From NCBI GenBank assembly GCA_027067085.1, contig JAMOMM010000136.1, forward strand, positions 1 through 14,409: DNA of 14,409 nt. Reading direction: 5' to 3'. Source of the DNA: Hyphomicrobiales bacterium (GTDB lineage: Bacteria; Pseudomonadota; Alphaproteobacteria; Rhizobiales; Aestuariivirgaceae). The notes under the pieces are model-generated. The model ran no database searches. It worked only from the letters and a program-made list of their open reading frames with translations, and was not told the DNA's origin. The position numbers were made by a program, and so were the translations under genes. Within the stretch, counting starts at the first letter, position 1. Each line of letters opens with the position of its first letter. Below are positions 11,718-14,409 of this stretch, one piece after another.

Positions 11718-13520
11718 TCAATTATCATCCATTTTAAGGGCATTGATAAAGGCATCTTGTGGAATATCCACACGGCCAAACTGGCGCATTTTCTTTTTAC
11801 CAGCTTTTTGCTTATCAAGCAGTTTGCGTTTGCGTGAAATATCACCACCATAGCATTTGGCCGTCACATCTTTACGCATCGCCGCAATGGTTTCGCGAGC
11901 AATCACCTTGCCGCCAATCGCTGCCTGAATGGGCACTTTAAACAGATGACGTGGAATAAGCTCTTTCAACTTTTCGCACATACCGCGCCCGCGCTGTTCG
12001 GCCCGCCCGCGATGCACAACAATCGATAAAGCATCCACAGGTTCGCCATTGACCAAAATTTGCATTTTAACCAAATCGCTTTCTTCATAACCGCTCATTT
12101 GATAATCAAAACTAGCGTACCCACGCGTCACTGATTTCAAGCGATCATAAAAATCAAACACCACTTCATTAAGCGGTAATTCATAAATCACCATGGCGCG
12201 CGAACCTGCATACGTCAGTTCTTTTTGACGACCGCGACGGTCTTCGCACAATTTAAGTACAGAACCCAAATACTCATCAGGCACCAAAATCGTTGCCGTA
12301 ATCCATGGTTCTTCAATATGGTCAATGGCCATCACATCGGGCATGTCCGCTGGATTATGCAAATCGATAACCTCACCATCACGCATATGTAATTTGTAAA
12401 TAACCGAAGGTGCCGTGGTAATCAGATCAATATCAAATTCACGCTCAATACGCTCGCGAACAATCTCTAGATGCAAAAGCCCAAGGAACCCACAACGAAA
12501 ACCAAAGCCCAGCGCCGCAGATGTTTCCATCTCAAATTCAAAGCTCGCATCATTAAGCCGCAACTTTGCCATTGCATCACGCATATTTTCAAATTGAGCG
12601 GTATCAACGGGGAAAAACCCAGCAAACACAACTGGTTGTGCAGGTTTAAACCCGCCAACGGCTTGCGCGCACGGACGCTTTTCATCCGTAACCGTATCAC
12701 CAACGCGCGTGTCAGAAACCTCTTTAATCGCACCTGTAAAGAACCCAAGCTCGCCAGGGCCAAGAATACCTGTATATTCAATCGTTGGACGAAACACCCC
12801 AACCTGATCGACAAGATAGCTTGCATCAGTCGCCATCAATCTAATTCTTTGACCCTTTTTCAACTGGCCATCGATGATCCGAACAAGCACGACAACACCA
12901 AGGTATTTGTCATACCAACTATCCACCAGCATTGCTTTTAAAGGGGCATCTACATCACCCACAGGTGCGGGCAAACGTTCAACAATTGCCTTTAAAACCT
13001 CTTCAATACCAAATCCAGTTTTTGCTGAAATTTCAACTGCATCACTGGCATCAATACCAATCACATCTTCAATTTGTTGCTTAATGCGATCAGGTTCTGC
13101 CGCGGGAAGGTCAATTTTATTGAGCACGGTAATAATTTCATGATCGTTTTCAATAGCCTGATAAACATTGGCCAGAGTTTGCGCTTCAACCCCTTGGCTG
13201 GCATCAACGACCAAAAGGGATCCTTCAACCGCTGAAAGCGAGCGGCTAACCTCATAGGCAAAATCCACGTGGCCAGGCGTATCAATCAGATTAAGAACAA
13301 ATTTCTTACCATCCGCATCAGTGTAATCTAAACGTACCGTTTGCGCCTTAATCGTAATACCGCGCTCGCGTTCAATATCCATTGAGTCAAGAACTTGTTC
13401 TTTCATATCACGTTCGGACAAGCCACCAGTGAGCTGAATCAAGCGATCGGCTAGAGTGGATTTTCCGTGGTCAATATGCGCCACGATCGAGAAGTTTCTA
13501 ATATGGGATAAATCAGTCAT
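11718..13520 (-). CDS. lepA: Translation elongation factor 4 (LepA)
   Basis: This encodes a 600-residue ribosome-associated translational GTPase, essentially the family length. The G domain has G1 AHIDHGKST (14-22), G2 RGITI (53-57), G3 DTPGH with His84, and G4 NKID (134-137). An EF-G-like domain II and domain III follow, without the EF-G domain IV. The LepA-specific C-terminal domain is recognisable in AKCYGGDISRKRKLLDKQ and the terminal GRVDIPQDAFINALK. EF4 binds the ribosome and has been linked to back-translocation and to 30S biogenesis, with effects mainly under stress. The ATG at 13520 gives the standard MTDLSHIRNFSIVAH start, although no good Shine-Dalgarno sequence precedes it. The gene lies downstream of the hydrolase on the same strand, separated by a 165-bp spacer that carries a family 2 repeat. 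Confidence 0.98.
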   Translation of the reverse strand: MTDLSHIRNFSIVAHIDHGKSTLADRLIQLTGGLSERDMKEQVLDSMDIERERGITIKAQTVRLDYTDADGKKFVLNLIDTPGHVDFAYEVSRSLSAVEGSLLVVDASQGVEAQTLANVYQAIENDHEIITVLNKIDLPAAEPDRIKQQIEDVIGIDASDAVEISAKTGFGIEEVLKAIVERLPAPVGDVDAPLKAMLVDSWYDKYLGVVVLVRIIDGQLKKGQRIRLMATDASYLVDQVGVFRPTIEYTGILGPGELGFFTGAIKEVSDTRVGDTVTDEKRPCAQAVGGFKPAQPVVFAGFFPVDTAQFENMRDAMAKLRLNDASFEFEMETSAALGFGFRCGFLGLLHLEIVRERIEREFDIDLITTAPSVIYKLHMRDGEVIDLHNPADMPDVMAIDHIEEPWITATILVPDEYLGSVLKLCEDRRGRQKELTYAGSRAMVIYELPLNEVVFDFYDRLKSVTRGYASFDYQMSGYEESDLVKMQILVNGEPVDALSIVVHRGRAEQRGRGMCEKLKELIPRHLFKVPIQAAIGGKVIARETIAAMRKDVTAKCYGGDISRKRKLLDKQKAGKKKMRQFGRVDIPQDAFINALKMDDN

Positions 13521-13574
13521 GCATGGGCTTTTGACACCGCACGGGCGCTAGGTCAAGCGTTCTGTCACCGCAGC

Positions 13575-13689
13575 TTCGAGTGTATCGCGTTTTCATAGAT
13601 TAAAGCTTACTTGCTGGGCGCAGACAGAGCTTATAAAACAAGCCTGTTCAGATCTCAAAGTAAGTTCAATTCAATACGAAAAGCACTAC
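13575..13689 (+). repeat. Family 2 palindromic repeat, copy 2
   Basis: This copy aligns along its whole length with the unit at 5363-5480. Shared blocks are TCGCGTTTTC (13585-13594), GATTxAAGC, a central GCTTxxxxxACAAGCC, GTTCAG and TTCAATTCAA near the right end (13667-13676). It is more decayed: the left border is TTCG and the right border is CTAC instead of CTAG, and the central stem has lost pairs. The CTA of the right border (13686-13688) is the complement of the TAG stop of the alpha/beta hydrolase. Confidence 0.8.
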
Positions 13690-14409
13690 TTTTTATTTTT
13701 TTCCAAAATATTCAAGATCGTCAAACCATCATACACATTAAGGTCATGACGACCTGAAACGGGGTAAGTTTCGCTCTGACCACGCAGCGCGCTAACACCG
13801 TTCATGTCTTGGCTCCAAGCGGGCACCCAGCCATCAGAGACAGCCCTTATAATCGAGACATAACGCGCCTTGGGGTGCTTTTGATGATTCAACCAACCAA
13901 GGTAATTATTCGGTCTTTCACGCACCAACTGTGCATACAGCCCTCGCGAGCGGTTGATCGTGCCGGCTCCCACCATCGGTGTAAACCAAGATAGAGGGCT
14001 GTTTGCCACTTGCAAGCCTGTTTCAGCCTTATCAGTGCCAAGATGGGGGCTGGCAATGGTAATCAAGGTTTGAACCTTCATCATCGGATACCTGACCATA
14101 AAGGCGCGCGCAACAACACCACCGGCAGAATGGCCAACCAAGTGAAGTTTATCTTTTGGGTAACGCTTGATGATTTGCTCAACATAAGCGCCAAGAAATT
14201 GGGCTTGAAAAGTGATTGGGGTTTCTGTCGGTAAATCTATGGTGATGAAACGGTTTTTACTCTTAGTCGCATTTTCCCAATGCACAACTTGCGAACCACG
14301 GGCCGAATAATGTCCACCATCTTGCCAATGATTGCGGCTTAAAACCTGCGTCACACCCGTTGCCCGCCAACTTGCCACTGACCCTTGATAACCTTGCACC
14401 AAAACAATC
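13686..14409 (-). CDS. Alpha/beta hydrolase (lipase/esterase-like), 5' end cut
   Basis: This reading frame stays open to the window edge. The residues before the first possible start (a TTG at 14402) read I-V and continue into LVQGYQGSVASWR, a typical first strand and oxyanion loop, so the true start lies outside. About 240 residues are visible. The nucleophile elbow HLVGHSAGGVVARAF holds the catalytic Ser. The following block TLITIASPHLGTDKA, with its 'ASPHLG' signature, is typical of triacylglycerol lipase or PGAP1-like hydrolases. A likely Asp is in AVSDGWVP, and a likely His is in SGRHDLNVYDG. A serine lipase or esterase is the best reading, with unknown substrate. A signal peptide or lipoprotein anchor could lie in the missing N-terminus. 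The stop TAG coincides with the end of a family 2 repeat. lepA lies 165 bp downstream on the same strand. Confidence 0.88.
   Translation of the reverse strand, partial: IVLVQGYQGSVASWRATGVTQVLSRNHWQDGGHYSARGSQVVHWENATKSKNRFITIDLPTETPITFQAQFLGAYVEQIIKRYPKDKLHLVGHSAGGVVARAFMVRYPMMKVQTLITIASPHLGTDKAETGLQVANSPLSWFTPMVGAGTINRSRGLYAQLVRERPNNYLGWLNHQKHPKARYVSIIRAVSDGWVPAWSQDMNGVSALRGQSETYPVSGRHDLNVYDGLTILNILEKNKK

Noticed and set aside
14400..14402. Taking the hydrolase as complete from TTG at 14402.
   Set aside because: The frame remains open to the window edge and the residues before it continue the hydrophobic first strand, so the gene is cut rather than complete.

Overview
The window looks like chromosomal DNA from an alphaproteobacterium, probably in or near the Hyphomicrobiales (Rhizobiales) and with moderate GC. 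The taxonomic call rests on protein character (DnaK, DnaJ, LepA, intracellular PhaZ, a tandem UspA protein, and a 124-residue protein of a type I associate with this group), on alkB lying divergent to dnaK-dnaJ, and on an RpoH-type promoter in front of dnaK. It is an inference by eye, not a database result. No rRNA, tRNA, CRISPR array, prophage or complete insertion sequence was seen, and no gene-free stretch exceeds 300 bases.

Layout, left to right. Positions 1-70 (-) hold the first codons of a fumarylacetoacetate-hydrolase-family gene cut by the window edge. Divergent from it are a class I/II PLP aminotransferase (268-1446, +), a SCO1/SenC copper chaperone (1527-2138, +) and an intracellular PHB depolymerase, phaZ (2217-3452, +), with TGC-rich dyads upstream that resemble PhaR operators. 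An APC-family permease (3449-4672, -) converges on phaZ, and the two stop codons share the bases TTAA. Next come a 124-residue conserved hypothetical protein (4911-5285, -) and a tandem-domain universal stress protein (5580-6422, -). Divergent from the latter is a YeeE/YedE sulfur transporter (6590-7693, +), preceded by a perfect ATTC-N8-GAAT operator-like dyad. AlkB (7719-8327, -, TTG start) converges on it. The heat-shock pair dnaK (8532-10445) and dnaJ (10523-11665) follows, driven by a clear sigma-32-type promoter and separated by a strong hairpin. lepA (11718-13520, -) and a 5'-truncated alpha/beta hydrolase (13686-14409, -) close the window.

The most unusual structure is a set of short palindromic intergenic repeats bounded by CTAG. 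Family 1 is a unit of about 103 bp with two stem-loops: two good copies, one degenerate copy, and one inverted, internally deleted copy. Family 2 is about 111-114 bp, with two copies about 8 kb apart. Neighbouring units are joined end to end through shared CTAG tetranucleotides. The TAG stop codons of three different minus-strand genes (the 124-residue protein, the universal stress protein and the hydrolase) lie in the CTAG (or CTAC) terminus of a unit. Compensatory base changes between family 1 copies preserve both stems. This suggests a non-autonomous element, MITE- or RIME-like, that targets or tolerates CTAG at stop codons and places a hairpin immediately 3' of the gene.

Functionally the region mixes stress and repair (dnaKJ, alkB, usp), translation (lepA), carbon-reserve turnover (phaZ), copper delivery to respiratory oxidase (SCO), sulfur uptake (YeeE) and amino-acid handling (aminotransferase, permease). 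Apart from dnaK-dnaJ these look like independent housekeeping or accessory units rather than one pathway.
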